From Tenacibaculum singaporense (GTDB lineage Bacteria > Bacteroidota > Bacteroidia > Flavobacteriales > Flavobacteriaceae): a stretch of 64,000 nucleotides of DNA. Shown in pieces: positions 50,170 through 59,721 of this stretch. The stretch spans positions 863,501 through 927,500 of the forward strand of contig NZ_CP032548.1 in the NCBI RefSeq assembly GCF_003867015.1, given 5' to 3'. Positions within the stretch are counted from its first letter, which is position 1. Each line of letters opens with the position of its first letter. A model generated the notes under the pieces. It ran no database searches, was not told where the DNA came from, and saw only the letters and a program-made list of their open reading frames with translations. The position numbers and the translations under genes were made by a program.

Positions 50170-52068
50170 ATGAGTGACGCTATTAAACACGAATGCGGAA
50201 TTGCAATGGTTCGTTTAAAAAAACCATTACAGTACTATAAAGACAAATATGGTACCGCGTTTTATGGTGTAAATAAAATGTACCTGCTAATGGAAAAACA
50301 GCACAACCGAGGACAAGACGGTGCTGGATTAGCAAGTATTAAATTTAATGTAGAGCCTGGAACTAGATATATAAGTAGAGTTCGTTCCAACCAATCACAG
50401 CCAATTCAAGATATCTTTGGTAAAATAAACCATAGAATCAATGGAGTTTTTGAAGAGAACCCAGATAAGGTTGATGATGTAAAATGGCAAGAAGAAAATG
50501 TACCTTACATTGGAAATCTATTTTTAGGACATGTTCGTTATGGTACATTTGGTAAAAACTCTATAGAGAGTGTACATCCTTTCTTGCGTCAGAGTAACTG
50601 GAAACATCAGAGTTTGATTGTTGCAGGAAACTTTAATATGACAAACTCTAAACAATTATTAAATGATTTAATTGATTTAGGACAACATCCAAAAGAGTTT
50701 ACTGATACAGTGACTGTGATGGAAAAAATTGGTCATTTTTTAGAGTCAGAAGTGTCTGATTTGTACTTAAAGGCCAAAGAAGAAGGATTTAATAAAAAAG
50801 ATGCTTCACCTTACATAGAAGAAAACTTAGATATCCAACGTATTTTACAGCGTTCTGCTAAGAACTGGGATGGTGGTTATGCAATGGCAGGACTGTTAGG
50901 TCACGGAGATGCTTTTGTATTACGTGATCCATCTGCTATTCGTCCAGCATTCTTTTATGAAGATGACGAAGTAGTAGTGGTAGCTTCAGAACGACCAGTG
51001 ATTCAAACGGTATTTAACGTGCCGATTGATACAATTAAAGAAATAGATAGAGGTCATGCGTTGATTATTAAAAAGAATGGTCAAACAACAATGGCTCCTG
51101 TTTTAGAAGAGAGACCAAAAAAAGCATGTTCTTTCGAGCGTATTTATTTCTCAAGAGGAAGTGATGCGTCAATTTATGAAGAACGTAAAAACTTAGGGAA
51201 GTATGTGTTTCCTGAAGTTTTAAAATCTATTGATAGTGATATAGAAAATTCAGTATTTTCTTACATCCCTAATACTGCGGAAACATCATTCTTCGGAATG
51301 ATGGAAGCGGCTGAAGATGTATTAAATCAACAAAAGACTGATGCAATTTTGGCGGGTGAAGGAAAGCTTTCAAAAGAAAGAGTAATTGAAATTCTTTCTA
51401 AAAGACCACGTTTTGAAAAAATAGCGATTAAAGATGCGAAACTACGTACCTTTATTACAGATGATAGTAGTCGTGATGATTTAGTAGCACACGTATATGA
51501 TGTAACTTATGGTGTGGTAAAGCCAACAGATAATTTGGTTATTATTGATGATAGTATTGTAAGAGGTACTACTTTGAAGAAGAGTATTATTAAGATTTTG
51601 GATAGATTAAATCCTAAGAAAATAGTAGTAGTTTCTTCCGCGCCTCAAATCCGTTATCCTGATTGTTATGGTATTGATATGGCTAAGATTAATGATTTTA
51701 TTGCGTTTAAAGCAGCTTTAGAATTGTTGAAAGAAACAAATCAGTATCATATTGTTGATGAAGTGTATCAAAAGTGTAAGCAACAAGAAAACAGTGAAGA
51801 TAAAGACGTGGTAAACTACGTTAAGGAAATTTATGCACCTTTTACAGATGAAGAAGTTTCTGCAAAGATTGCGCAAATGCTAAAAACAGCTGAAATTAAG
51901 GCAAAAGTAGAGGTTATATTCCAACCAGTAAGTGGCTTGCATAAAGCGTGTCCAGACAATTTAGGAGATTGGTATTTTACTGGTGATTATCCTACTGATG
52001 GAGGTCATAGAGTAGTAAACCAAGCATTCATCAATTTTTATGAAGGAAATGATAAAAGAGCTTATTAA
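50170..52068 (+). CDS. Amidophosphoribosyltransferase-type protein (long PurF homologue)
   Basis: A 632-residue protein. The glutaminase nucleophile Cys is at position 9 (HECGIAMVRL), so eight residues must be removed, as in propeptide-containing PurF. HNRGQDGAGLAS, GHVRYGTFG and SERPVIQ are class II amidotransferase signatures. The PRTase motif VIIDDSIVRGTTLK and the following VVVSSAPQIRYPDCYGIDM are intact. It is about 130 residues longer than typical PurF, with an insert in the glutaminase half and a C-terminal extension. It could be the purine pathway enzyme or a specialised paralogue. Confidence 0.88.
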   Translation: MSDAIKHECGIAMVRLKKPLQYYKDKYGTAFYGVNKMYLLMEKQHNRGQDGAGLASIKFNVEPGTRYISRVRSNQSQPIQDIFGKINHRINGVFEENPDKVDDVKWQEENVPYIGNLFLGHVRYGTFGKNSIESVHPFLRQSNWKHQSLIVAGNFNMTNSKQLLNDLIDLGQHPKEFTDTVTVMEKIGHFLESEVSDLYLKAKEEGFNKKDASPYIEENLDIQRILQRSAKNWDGGYAMAGLLGHGDAFVLRDPSAIRPAFFYEDDEVVVVASERPVIQTVFNVPIDTIKEIDRGHALIIKKNGQTTMAPVLEERPKKACSFERIYFSRGSDASIYEERKNLGKYVFPEVLKSIDSDIENSVFSYIPNTAETSFFGMMEAAEDVLNQQKTDAILAGEGKLSKERVIEILSKRPRFEKIAIKDAKLRTFITDDSSRDDLVAHVYDVTYGVVKPTDNLVIIDDSIVRGTTLKKSIIKILDRLNPKKIVVVSSAPQIRYPDCYGIDMAKINDFIAFKAALELLKETNQYHIVDEVYQKCKQQENSEDKDVVNYVKEIYAPFTDEEVSAKIAQMLKTAEIKAKVEVIFQPVSGLHKACPDNLGDWYFTGDYPTDGGHRVVNQAFINFYEGNDKRAY

Positions 52069-52089
52069 TAATTAATTAGTTCAGTAAAT

Positions 52090-52127
52090 AAAAAAGAGTA
52101 ATCGAACAAACGATTACTCTTTTTTTA
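52090..52127. terminator. Bidirectional terminator
   Basis: AAAAAGAGTAATCG and CGATTACTCTTTTT pair across a six-base loop, flanked by A and T runs, between convergent genes. Confidence 0.92.
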
Positions 52128-52146
52128 TGCTGTAAAATATGTTTAA

Positions 52147-52509
52147 TTACATAGGAACTACAATTGCGCCAGAGAACTTTTCGCGAATCTCATTTAGGGC
52201 TCTGTCCGCATGTAAACGCGTTTTATAATTCCCTACTTGTATTTTCCATTCTGGAGCTTTGTAAGTTAGTTTAGTGTAAACATCAGGATATTCAATTTTA
52301 AATCTATTACGCAAGCTTCTTGCGCGTCTTTCAAGCCCGTTGTATAATTGGATTCTATATCCACTCCCATTATGTTTATTGTAAGCTCGCTTTTTTTCTA
52401 TTAATGAAATAATGTCTTTGTTTTCAGTAAGTTTATCTTGAGCTTTTACATTAAAAACACTACCTGCAATAATGAATAAAAAGGTGATTAATATGCTGTA
52501 TTTTTTCAT
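52147..52509 (-). CDS. SPOR domain-containing exported protein
   Basis: A 120-residue protein with signal peptide MKKYSILITFLFIIAGSVFNVKAQ. The rest is a SPOR domain (YRIQLYNGLERRARSLRNRF and WKIQVGNYKTRLHADRALNEIR), which binds denuded peptidoglycan at division sites in characterised proteins. It lacks any other domain. A minus-strand -7 box TACTTTTG at 52527-52534 gives a leader of about 12 bases. It diverges from the act operon. Confidence 0.9.
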   Translation of the reverse strand: MKKYSILITFLFIIAGSVFNVKAQDKLTENKDIISLIEKKRAYNKHNGSGYRIQLYNGLERRARSLRNRFKIEYPDVYTKLTYKAPEWKIQVGNYKTRLHADRALNEIREKFSGAIVVPM

Positions 52510-52526
52510 TTTGTTGAATCTTTTTA

Positions 52527-52534
52527 CAAAAGTA
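52527..52534 (-). promoter_or_regulatory. -7 promoter box of the SPOR-domain gene
   Basis: On the minus strand this reads TACTTTTG, matching TAnnTTTG, 18 bases upstream of the ATG. Confidence 0.55.
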
Positions 52535-52634
52535 ACGACTTGTCAGTTAATACATTGTTAACGCTGTTTATTTAGAATTATTATAAATTACAAATTAGGA
52601 ATCTCTTAACATTTCACAATTTAGACAGAAGTAG

Positions 52635-52642
52635 TACTTTTG
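52635..52642 (+). promoter_or_regulatory. -7 promoter box of the act-cox operon
   Basis: TACTTTTG is an exact TAnnTTTG match, implying transcription from about 52649 and a leader of about 76 bases before actA, the longest inferred leader of an operon in the window. Confidence 0.6.
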
Positions 52643-52724
52643 TGCAACTTTCTGTGTACTGATTTTTAAAAGATGTAACAGAAAAAATTGTACCAAAATA
52701 GATACAAAACTTATATTTTATAGT

Positions 52725-54017
52725 ATGAAAAGTGTGAATCATCACAGTAGATTAACCAAAACTCTAGTAAGGAGTTTAGCTTTCTTTTTAGTTTTCTTAG
52801 TAAGTTCTTCCGCGTTTTCACAAGATATTGACGAAGCGCGTCAAAAAGAAGGAAAGAAATTATTTAAATCTCTTTGTGCTTCTTGTCACAAGTTAGATAA
52901 AAAACTTGTGGGTCCTGCGTTAGCTGGAATAGAAGAAAAAAGAACTAACGAATGGTTAAAGGCATGGATTAAGAATAATGCTGAACTTAGAGCATCTGGA
53001 GACAAAGATGCGATTGCCATTTTTGAAGAGTATAATGGTTCTAATATGACTGCTTTTCCGCAGTTAACAGATCAAAACATTGATGATATTCTTTATTATA
53101 CAACTGTTGGTGAGGTGAAGAAAACCCCTGCTGCAGGAGGTGAAGTTGCTGGTCAGCCTCAGGGAGATCAAGCGCCTAAGTGGTTGATTTACATATTGGC
53201 TGCGGCAATTGTTGTGGCGTTTTTAATTATTGGTGGTTTATTAAAAACGATTAGTGAATTAAAAGGAGCCCCTAAAACTCCTGGTTTAATGGGGCAAACT
53301 GCGGAGTTGTGGCAAGGAATTAAGCAGAATACATTCTTAAAAGTGTTAACGGTAATTTTTGGTGCTTTAGTAGCGGCTTACTTCTTATTTGGTACGTTGT
53401 TTAAAGTAGGTGTTGATACAAATTATCAACCAATTCAACCAATTGCATTTTCACATAAAATTCACGCAGGAGATAATAAGATTGACTGTCAATACTGTCA
53501 CTCATCAGCTAAGCACAGTAAAACATCTGGAATTCCTTCAGTAAATGTTTGTATGAACTGTCATAAGAATATCTCAGAAGTTGCTGATGATACTAAAGTG
53601 GTAATGGATGATCATACATTAGTGAAAGCAGATTTAGATAAAGAAATCGCTAAGATTTATGAAGCAGCAGGTTGGGATGCAGATAAATTAGAGTATACAG
53701 GAAATACTAAGCCAGTTAAATGGGTTAGGGTTCATAACTTACCAGATTTTGCATATTTTAACCACTCACAACACGTAACAGTTGGAGGTGTAGCTTGTCA
53801 AAAATGTCACGGACCTGTAGAGGAAATGGAAGAAGTGTATCAATACTCGCCATTAACAATGGGGTGGTGTATCGACTGTCATAAGGAAACTAAGGTTGAC
53901 TTAAAAGGTAATGAGTACTATGCTAAAATTCATGAAGATTTAGCTAAAAAGTACGGTGTTGAGCAAGTAACTATTGCGCAATTAGGAGGAAAAGAGTGTG
54001 GTAAGTGCCACTATTAA
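52725..54017 (+). CDS. actA: Alternative complex III multihaem cytochrome c subunit ActA
   Basis: A 430-residue subunit of the quinol:cytochrome c/oxidase oxidoreductase. A signal peptide ends near SAFSQ (residue 33). Six CxxCH haem sites are visible: CASCH, CQYCH, CMNCH, CQKCH, CIDCH and CGKCH. The first is in an N-terminal monohaem cytochrome c domain (about 35-130), then a membrane helix (WLIYILAAAIVVAFLIIGGLL), another helix (FLKVLTVIFGALVAAYFLFGTLF), and the pentahaem domain. It therefore combines a monohaem domain with the classical pentahaem ActA. First gene of the operon. Confidence 0.94.
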   Translation: MKSVNHHSRLTKTLVRSLAFFLVFLVSSSAFSQDIDEARQKEGKKLFKSLCASCHKLDKKLVGPALAGIEEKRTNEWLKAWIKNNAELRASGDKDAIAIFEEYNGSNMTAFPQLTDQNIDDILYYTTVGEVKKTPAAGGEVAGQPQGDQAPKWLIYILAAAIVVAFLIIGGLLKTISELKGAPKTPGLMGQTAELWQGIKQNTFLKVLTVIFGALVAAYFLFGTLFKVGVDTNYQPIQPIAFSHKIHAGDNKIDCQYCHSSAKHSKTSGIPSVNVCMNCHKNISEVADDTKVVMDDHTLVKADLDKEIAKIYEAAGWDADKLEYTGNTKPVKWVRVHNLPDFAYFNHSQHVTVGGVACQKCHGPVEEMEEVYQYSPLTMGWCIDCHKETKVDLKGNEYYAKIHEDLAKKYGVEQVTIAQLGGKECGKCHY

Positions 54018-54049
54018 TCAATTTAGAAAGTAGAAAAACACATATATAA

Positions 54050-57000
54050 ATGGCTTCAAACAAAAAATACTGGCAAAGTGTTGAAGAACTAAAAGGTAGT
54101 TCTATTGTTGAAACGCTACGTAATAATGAGTTTGTACAAGATATTCCTACAGATGAATTTTTAGGCGACAAAGAAACCTTAGAAACATCATCAACTTCAC
54201 GTAGAGATTTCTTGAAATATGTTGGATTTACCACAGCAGCAGCTTCTTTAGCAGCTTGTGAAGGTCCAGTAAGAAAATCAATTCCTTATGTAGTGCAACC
54301 TAATGATATCGTAGTAGGTGTTGCTGATTGGTACGCAACTACAATTGCAGATGGTTTTGATTTCGCAAACGTATTAGTAAAAACACGCGAAGGGCGTCCA
54401 ATTCAAATCATGCCAAATAAAGAGGCAGGAGGGGTAACTAGCGCACGTACTCAAGCATCAGTTTTATCATTATACGATGAAAAATTACGTTTAAAAGAAC
54501 CTAGAAAAGGAGAAACTCAAATTTCTTGGGCGGATGCAGATAAAGAAATTATCGCAAAATTAAACGAATTAAAAGATGCTAATGAACCAGTAGTGTTATT
54601 AACAGGGACTTTAGCGAGTCCTTCTACTGAAAAAGTAATTGCAGATTTTATTACAGCTTACCCAAATGTTAAGCATGTAGTATATGATGCTATTTCTGAA
54701 AGTGCTACTGCAGATGCTTTTGAAGCTATGTATGGTAAAAGAGCATTACCAGATTACGATTTTAGCAAGGCGGAAGTTATTGCATCTATCGGAGCAGATT
54801 TCTTAGGAGATTGGCAAGGAGGGTACGAAAAATCTTATGCTGAAGGTCGTAGAGTTGAAACTGGTAAAATGTCTTACCATGTTCAAATAGAAAGTAACAT
54901 GTCTTTAGCAGGAGCAAATGCTGATAAAAGAATTGTTGCAAAGCCATCTGAACAAGTTTTCGCTTTAATAAACTTATACAACCAAGTAACAGGAAGTAGC
55001 CTTCCTTCAAAAGCAACAGCTTTTGATGCAGAGGTAAAGCAATTAGCTAAAGATCTTAAAAGAGCAGGTTCAAAAGGAGTTGTTGTTACAGGTTTAAATG
55101 ACAAAAACGCACAATTAATTGCATTAGCAATCAACAAAGCGTTAAATAGTGAGGTGATCGATACAAAGGCGGTGAATTTAAAACGCCAAGGTAACGATAC
55201 TCAAGTTGCTCAATTAGTAGCAGATGTTAAAGGAGGAAAAGTAAAAGGTTTAATTACTTACAATGTAAACCCTTTATATACTTTAGCAAATGCAGCTGAT
55301 TTAGTAGAAGGAATTAAAAACTTAAAATTATCTGTTGCCTTATCTACTCAAGATGATGCTACAGCTAATGCTACACAATATACATTGCCATCACCTCATA
55401 ACTTAGAAAGTTGGGGAGATGTTATGGCGAAGCAAGGTGTTTATAGTTTAATGCAACCAACTATTCAACCATTATTTAATACACGTCAAGTACAAGATGT
55501 ATTATTAAAGTGGTCTGGAAGTACAGTGAATTATTATGACACTTTAAAAGAATTTTGGAGTACAAATGTATTAGGAGGAGCTTCATGGAATCAAGCATTA
55601 CATGATGGATTCTTTAAAGCTGAAAGTGTTACTGTAGAAGAAGAAACAGCTTTTGAATCTACAGCAGATGTAAATGCAGCAGCAGTACAATTAGTAAGAA
55701 ACGCTAACAACGCCTCAGGATTCGAATTAAACTTATATTCATCAACAGCTTTAGGAGATGGTAAACAAGCAAATAACCCATGGTTACAAGAATTACCAGA
55801 TCCAATTACACGTGCTTCTTGGGATAATTACTTAACTGTTTCTATGGCTGATGCTAAAGAATTAGGTTTTGAAAATCCAGTAAAAGATAACGGTGCTATT
55901 GATGGTAACTATGCTAATGTAACAGTTAATGGAGTTACAATTAACAAGATTCCAGTAATTATACAACCAGGTCAAGCAAAAGGATCGATTGGTTTAGCAT
56001 TAGGGTATGGTAGAACTCAAGGATTAAAGTCAGAAATGCAAGTAGGTATTAATGCATATCCTTTCTACCAAAATGGAAGCAATGTTCAATACAATGTTTC
56101 TATTGAAAAAGCTTCAGGATGGCACAAGTTTGCTTGTATGCAAGTACAAAGCACCTTAGCAGGTCGTCACGATATTTTAAGAGAAGCTTCATTAAAAGAA
56201 GTAAACGATAAAAAATTAGATCCTAAGCATACATGGAATAAACCATTCATGGTTTCTTATGATCATCAAGAAGTTGAAGGAAGTAAAATCGACTTATGGG
56301 ATGAGCATGACAGAAGTTTAGGACACCACTTTAACTTATCTATCGATTTAACATCTTGTACAGGTTGTGGAGCATGTGTTATTGCATGTCACGCAGAAAA
56401 CAACGTTCCAGTTGTTGGTAAAGATGAAATGAGAGTTGGTAGAGATATGGCTTGGTTGCGTATTGACCGTTACTACTCTTCTACTGTAGAAGACAAGCAA
56501 CACGAAGCTAAAATGACATTGGAAGAGTTCAAAGCTCAAAATCCAAACATAGCTAACCAAGAAATTGAAAGACGTTATACTGAAAAAGTATTAGAGTTAA
56601 GCAAAGGAGATTTATTTGATGCTTTAGAAAATCCAGCTGAAAACCCACAGGTTGCTTTCCAACCTATGATGTGTCAGCACTGTAACCACGCACCATGTGA
56701 AACAGTATGTCCAGTAGCAGCAACGTCACACGGTCGTCAAGGTCAAAACCAAATGGCATATAACCGTTGTGTAGGTACTCGTTACTGTGCTAACAACTGT
56801 CCATATAGAGTTCGTCGTTTCAACTGGTTTAACTACGCTGAAAACAACGAGTTTGACTTTAACATGAACAACGAGTACGGAAAAATGGTGTTAAACCCAG
56901 ACGTAGTAGTTCGTTCTCGTGGAGTTATGGAGAAATGTTCTATGTGTATCCAAATGACGCAGGCTACTATCTTAAAAGCTAAGAAAGAAGGTAGAGCTGT

Positions 57001-57196
57001 TAACAAAGATGAGTTTGAAACAGCATGTTCATCTGCTTGTTCTACTGGAGCTATGGTATTTGGAGATATAAACAACTCAGAAGATACAGTTACAGCGTTA
57101 AAAGAAGATAAAAGAGCTTTCCACGTGTTAGATTATATTGGTACAAAACCAAACGTAGTGTATCAAGTGAAAGTAAGAAATACAAACGAAGCTTAA
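54050..57196 (+). CDS. actB: Alternative complex III molybdopterin-like and Fe-S subunit ActB
   Basis: A 1048-residue protein. The twin-arginine-type motif STSRRDFLKYVGFTTAAASLAAC lies near residues 48-70 and ends in a Cys, indicating Tat export and possible lipidation. The first half resembles molybdopterin oxidoreductases that have lost the cofactor in this complex. The last 250 residues carry Fe-S motifs: CTGCGACVIACHAEN, CQHCNHAPCETVCPVAA, CVGTRYCANNCPYRV and CSMCIQ with a later CSSACSTG. These give one 3Fe-4S and three 4Fe-4S clusters in the family. Located on the periplasmic side. Confidence 0.95.
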   Translation: MASNKKYWQSVEELKGSSIVETLRNNEFVQDIPTDEFLGDKETLETSSTSRRDFLKYVGFTTAAASLAACEGPVRKSIPYVVQPNDIVVGVADWYATTIADGFDFANVLVKTREGRPIQIMPNKEAGGVTSARTQASVLSLYDEKLRLKEPRKGETQISWADADKEIIAKLNELKDANEPVVLLTGTLASPSTEKVIADFITAYPNVKHVVYDAISESATADAFEAMYGKRALPDYDFSKAEVIASIGADFLGDWQGGYEKSYAEGRRVETGKMSYHVQIESNMSLAGANADKRIVAKPSEQVFALINLYNQVTGSSLPSKATAFDAEVKQLAKDLKRAGSKGVVVTGLNDKNAQLIALAINKALNSEVIDTKAVNLKRQGNDTQVAQLVADVKGGKVKGLITYNVNPLYTLANAADLVEGIKNLKLSVALSTQDDATANATQYTLPSPHNLESWGDVMAKQGVYSLMQPTIQPLFNTRQVQDVLLKWSGSTVNYYDTLKEFWSTNVLGGASWNQALHDGFFKAESVTVEEETAFESTADVNAAAVQLVRNANNASGFELNLYSSTALGDGKQANNPWLQELPDPITRASWDNYLTVSMADAKELGFENPVKDNGAIDGNYANVTVNGVTINKIPVIIQPGQAKGSIGLALGYGRTQGLKSEMQVGINAYPFYQNGSNVQYNVSIEKASGWHKFACMQVQSTLAGRHDILREASLKEVNDKKLDPKHTWNKPFMVSYDHQEVEGSKIDLWDEHDRSLGHHFNLSIDLTSCTGCGACVIACHAENNVPVVGKDEMRVGRDMAWLRIDRYYSSTVEDKQHEAKMTLEEFKAQNPNIANQEIERRYTEKVLELSKGDLFDALENPAENPQVAFQPMMCQHCNHAPCETVCPVAATSHGRQGQNQMAYNRCVGTRYCANNCPYRVRRFNWFNYAENNEFDFNMNNEYGKMVLNPDVVVRSRGVMEKCSMCIQMTQATILKAKKEGRAVNKDEFETACSSACSTGAMVFGDINNSEDTVTALKEDKRAFHVLDYIGTKPNVVYQVKVRNTNEA

Positions 57197-57223
57197 TAGT
57201 AAAATTAATAAGTATATAGATTT

Positions 57224-58624
57224 ATGTCGTCTCATTACGAATCATCTTATAGAGAACCTTTAATACTTGGTGACAAGAGTTACCACGATATTACTGAAGA
57301 TATTGCTAGACCTATTGAAGGGAAAGCAAACAAAAATTGGTATATAGCATTCTATATCTCTTTAGCAGCAATGTTATGGGGATTTGGATGTATCTTCTAC
57401 ACCGTAGGAACAGGTATTGGTGTTTGGGGATTAAGTAAAAACATCGGTTGGGCATGGGATATTACCAACTTCGTATGGTGGGTAGGTATTGGTCATGCCG
57501 GTACACTTATTTCTGCCGTATTATTATTATTCCGTCAAAAATGGAGAATGGCAATTAACCGTTCTGCAGAAGCGATGACAATCTTTGCGGTATTCCAAGC
57601 AGGATTATTCCCAATTATTCACATGGGACGTCCATGGAACGGATACTGGGTATTACCAATTCCAAACCAATTCGGATCATTATGGGTTAACTTTAACTCG
57701 CCATTATTATGGGATGTATTCGCAATTTCTACATATTTATCGGTATCATTGGTTTTCTGGTGGACTGGTTTATTACCTGATTTTGCAACGATTCGTGATA
57801 GAGCTGTAAAACCTTTCCAAAAGAAAATATATGCATTATTATCTTTCGGATGGTCTGGTAGAGCTAAAGACTGGCAACGTTTTGAAGAAGTGTCGTTAGT
57901 ATTAGCAGGTTTAGCAACTCCATTAGTACTTTCTGTACACACAATTGTATCGATGGACTTCGCAACTTCTATCAACCCAGGATGGCACTCAACAATTTTC
58001 CCTCCTTATTTCGTAGCAGGGGCAATTTTCTCAGGGTTCGCAATGGTACAAACGTTATTAGGTATCATGCGTAAGGTTACGAACATGGAAGCATATATTA
58101 CACGTTTACACGTAGAGTATATGAACATCGTTATCATCTTAACAGGAGGTATCGTAGCAGTAGCTTATGCAACAGAATTTTTCATTGCATGGTATACAGG
58201 TTCTCCTTACGAAAACTACACATATTTATCATTTGGAGCTGAAGCAGGAGCTTACGGATGGGCATTCTGGTCGTTATTAATTTGTAACATTTTCACACCA
58301 CAGTTATTATGGATTAAAAAGATTAGAAGAAGTTTTATCTGGTCTTTTATTATCTCGATAGTAATTAACATCGGTATGTGGTTTGAGCGTTTTGATATCA
58401 TTGCAATTGTATTAAGTAAAGGACAGTTACCATCTACATGGTGGCGTTTTGAACCAACGTTTGTAGACGTAGGTATCTTTATAGGAACTATCGGATTCTT
58501 CTTTGTATTATTCTTATTATATGCAAGAACTTTCCCAGTAATCCCTACAGCAGAGATTAAGACTATTTTGAAATCATCAGGTGAGAATTTTAAAAAATCA
58601 AGAGAAGAGAACAATGAGCACTAA
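57224..58624 (+). CDS. actC: Alternative complex III quinol-oxidising membrane subunit ActC (NrfD/PsrC family)
   Basis: A 466-residue polytopic protein with about ten transmembrane helices. SSYREPLILGDKSYHDITEDI, then LAAMLWGFGCIFYTVGTG, and FVWWVGIGHAGTLISAVLLLFRQKWRMAINRSAEAMTIFAV (in parts) are typical. It holds a quinol site in the membrane. The end overlaps actD by 11 bases. The spacer before its start contains TATATAGATTT, repeated ahead of coxA. Confidence 0.96.
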   Translation: MSSHYESSYREPLILGDKSYHDITEDIARPIEGKANKNWYIAFYISLAAMLWGFGCIFYTVGTGIGVWGLSKNIGWAWDITNFVWWVGIGHAGTLISAVLLLFRQKWRMAINRSAEAMTIFAVFQAGLFPIIHMGRPWNGYWVLPIPNQFGSLWVNFNSPLLWDVFAISTYLSVSLVFWWTGLLPDFATIRDRAVKPFQKKIYALLSFGWSGRAKDWQRFEEVSLVLAGLATPLVLSVHTIVSMDFATSINPGWHSTIFPPYFVAGAIFSGFAMVQTLLGIMRKVTNMEAYITRLHVEYMNIVIILTGGIVAVAYATEFFIAWYTGSPYENYTYLSFGAEAGAYGWAFWSLLICNIFTPQLLWIKKIRRSFIWSFIISIVINIGMWFERFDIIAIVLSKGQLPSTWWRFEPTFVDVGIFIGTIGFFFVLFLLYARTFPVIPTAEIKTILKSSGENFKKSREENNEH

Positions 58625-59141
58625 TAAAGTAATTCACGCATTATATAATGATGATGATATCTTAATGGATGCCGTTAAGAAAGTAAAAGCAGAAAATCAT
58701 CATATCGAAGAAGTATTTTGTCCATTTCCAGTTCACGGGTTAGACAAAGCAATGGGCTTAGCACCAACACGTTTAGCAATTACTGCTTTTTTATATGGTA
58801 TTACAGGTTTATCAGTAGCAGTATGGTTAACATGGTATACCATGATTGCTGATTGGCCACAAGACATTGGTGGTAAACCAAACTTTTCTTGGGCAGCAAA
58901 CATGCCGGCTTTCGTACCAATTTTATTCGAATTAACAGTGTTTTTTGCAGCACACTTAATGGTAATTACTTTTTACATGAGAAGTAAGATTTGGCCATTC
59001 AAAGAAGCTGAAAACCCTGACCCAAGAACTACAGATGATCACTTTTTAATGGAAATTCCTGTTGAAGGAAGTGAAGAAGAATTAGTGTCATTGTTAGAAA
59101 CAACAGGAGCTGTAGAAATTAACGTAGTAGAAACGCACTAA
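58614..59141 (+). CDS. actD: Alternative complex III membrane subunit ActD (DUF3341)
   Basis: A 175-residue protein of the DUF3341 family. VIHALYNDDDILMDAVKKVK is the cytoplasmic domain; CPFPVHGLDKAMGLAPTRLA leads to two membrane helices (LAITAFLYGITGLSVAVWLTW and FVPILFELTVFFAAHLMVITFY). The start at 58614 overlaps actC; a longer reading from 58581 is not family-like. Confidence 0.95.
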   Translation: MSTNKVIHALYNDDDILMDAVKKVKAENHHIEEVFCPFPVHGLDKAMGLAPTRLAITAFLYGITGLSVAVWLTWYTMIADWPQDIGGKPNFSWAANMPAFVPILFELTVFFAAHLMVITFYMRSKIWPFKEAENPDPRTTDDHFLMEIPVEGSEEELVSLLETTGAVEINVVETH

Positions 59142-59150
59142 TAAAGAGAT

Positions 59151-59699
59151 ATGAAGAGTTTAAAAATAATTATCGCTTTAGCTGTAGTAGCAACAAGCTT
59201 AAGTTCTTGTAACGATAAACGCAAACCACAAGTACAATACATGCCTGATATGTATGTATCTGTACCTTACGATGCAAATGGAGCAGAAGGTATTGATAAT
59301 GAAATGGTGAATAAATTACCAGTAGCAGGTACTGTAAGTAGAAACGGAGTTGTAGCTTATGATATTCCAGATACTAATGAAGGATATGAAAAAGCAAAAG
59401 CTGAATTAAAAAATCCATTACCAACAACTGAGGCTAACTTAGAAAAAGGTAAAGAATTATACGGAATTTACTGTGCTTCTTGTCACGGAACAAAAGGTGA
59501 TGGTAACGGAGTATTATCTCAAAGAGATAAATTCAACGGTATCCCAAATTACGCAGACAGAGAGTTAACTCCAGGAAATATTTATCATGTAATTATGTAT
59601 GGTAAAAACTTAATGGGATCTCATGCATCACAGTTAAGATACAATGAGCGTTGGCAAGTTGTACAATACGTAGAAAAATTAAGAAGCGAATTAAAATAA
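59151..59699 (+). CDS. actE: Alternative complex III monohaem cytochrome c lipoprotein ActE
   Basis: A 182-residue lipoprotein. The lipobox Cys is in SLSSCNDKRKP, followed by QYMPDMYVSVPYD, a family mark. One haem site, CASCHGTKGDGNG, lies at about residues 110-114, with a later Met ligand likely in GKNLMGSH. It passes electrons from ActA towards the terminal oxidase. Confidence 0.95.
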   Translation: MKSLKIIIALAVVATSLSSCNDKRKPQVQYMPDMYVSVPYDANGAEGIDNEMVNKLPVAGTVSRNGVVAYDIPDTNEGYEKAKAELKNPLPTTEANLEKGKELYGIYCASCHGTKGDGNGVLSQRDKFNGIPNYADRELTPGNIYHVIMYGKNLMGSHASQLRYNERWQVVQYVEKLRSELK

Positions 59700-59721
59700 G
59701 TCTATAATAGATAGTTAAGAT

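Noticed and set aside
54786..55137. Minus-strand frames of 76 and 84 residues within actB
   Set aside because: They are antisense to a conserved actB region, have no promoter box and show low-complexity composition.
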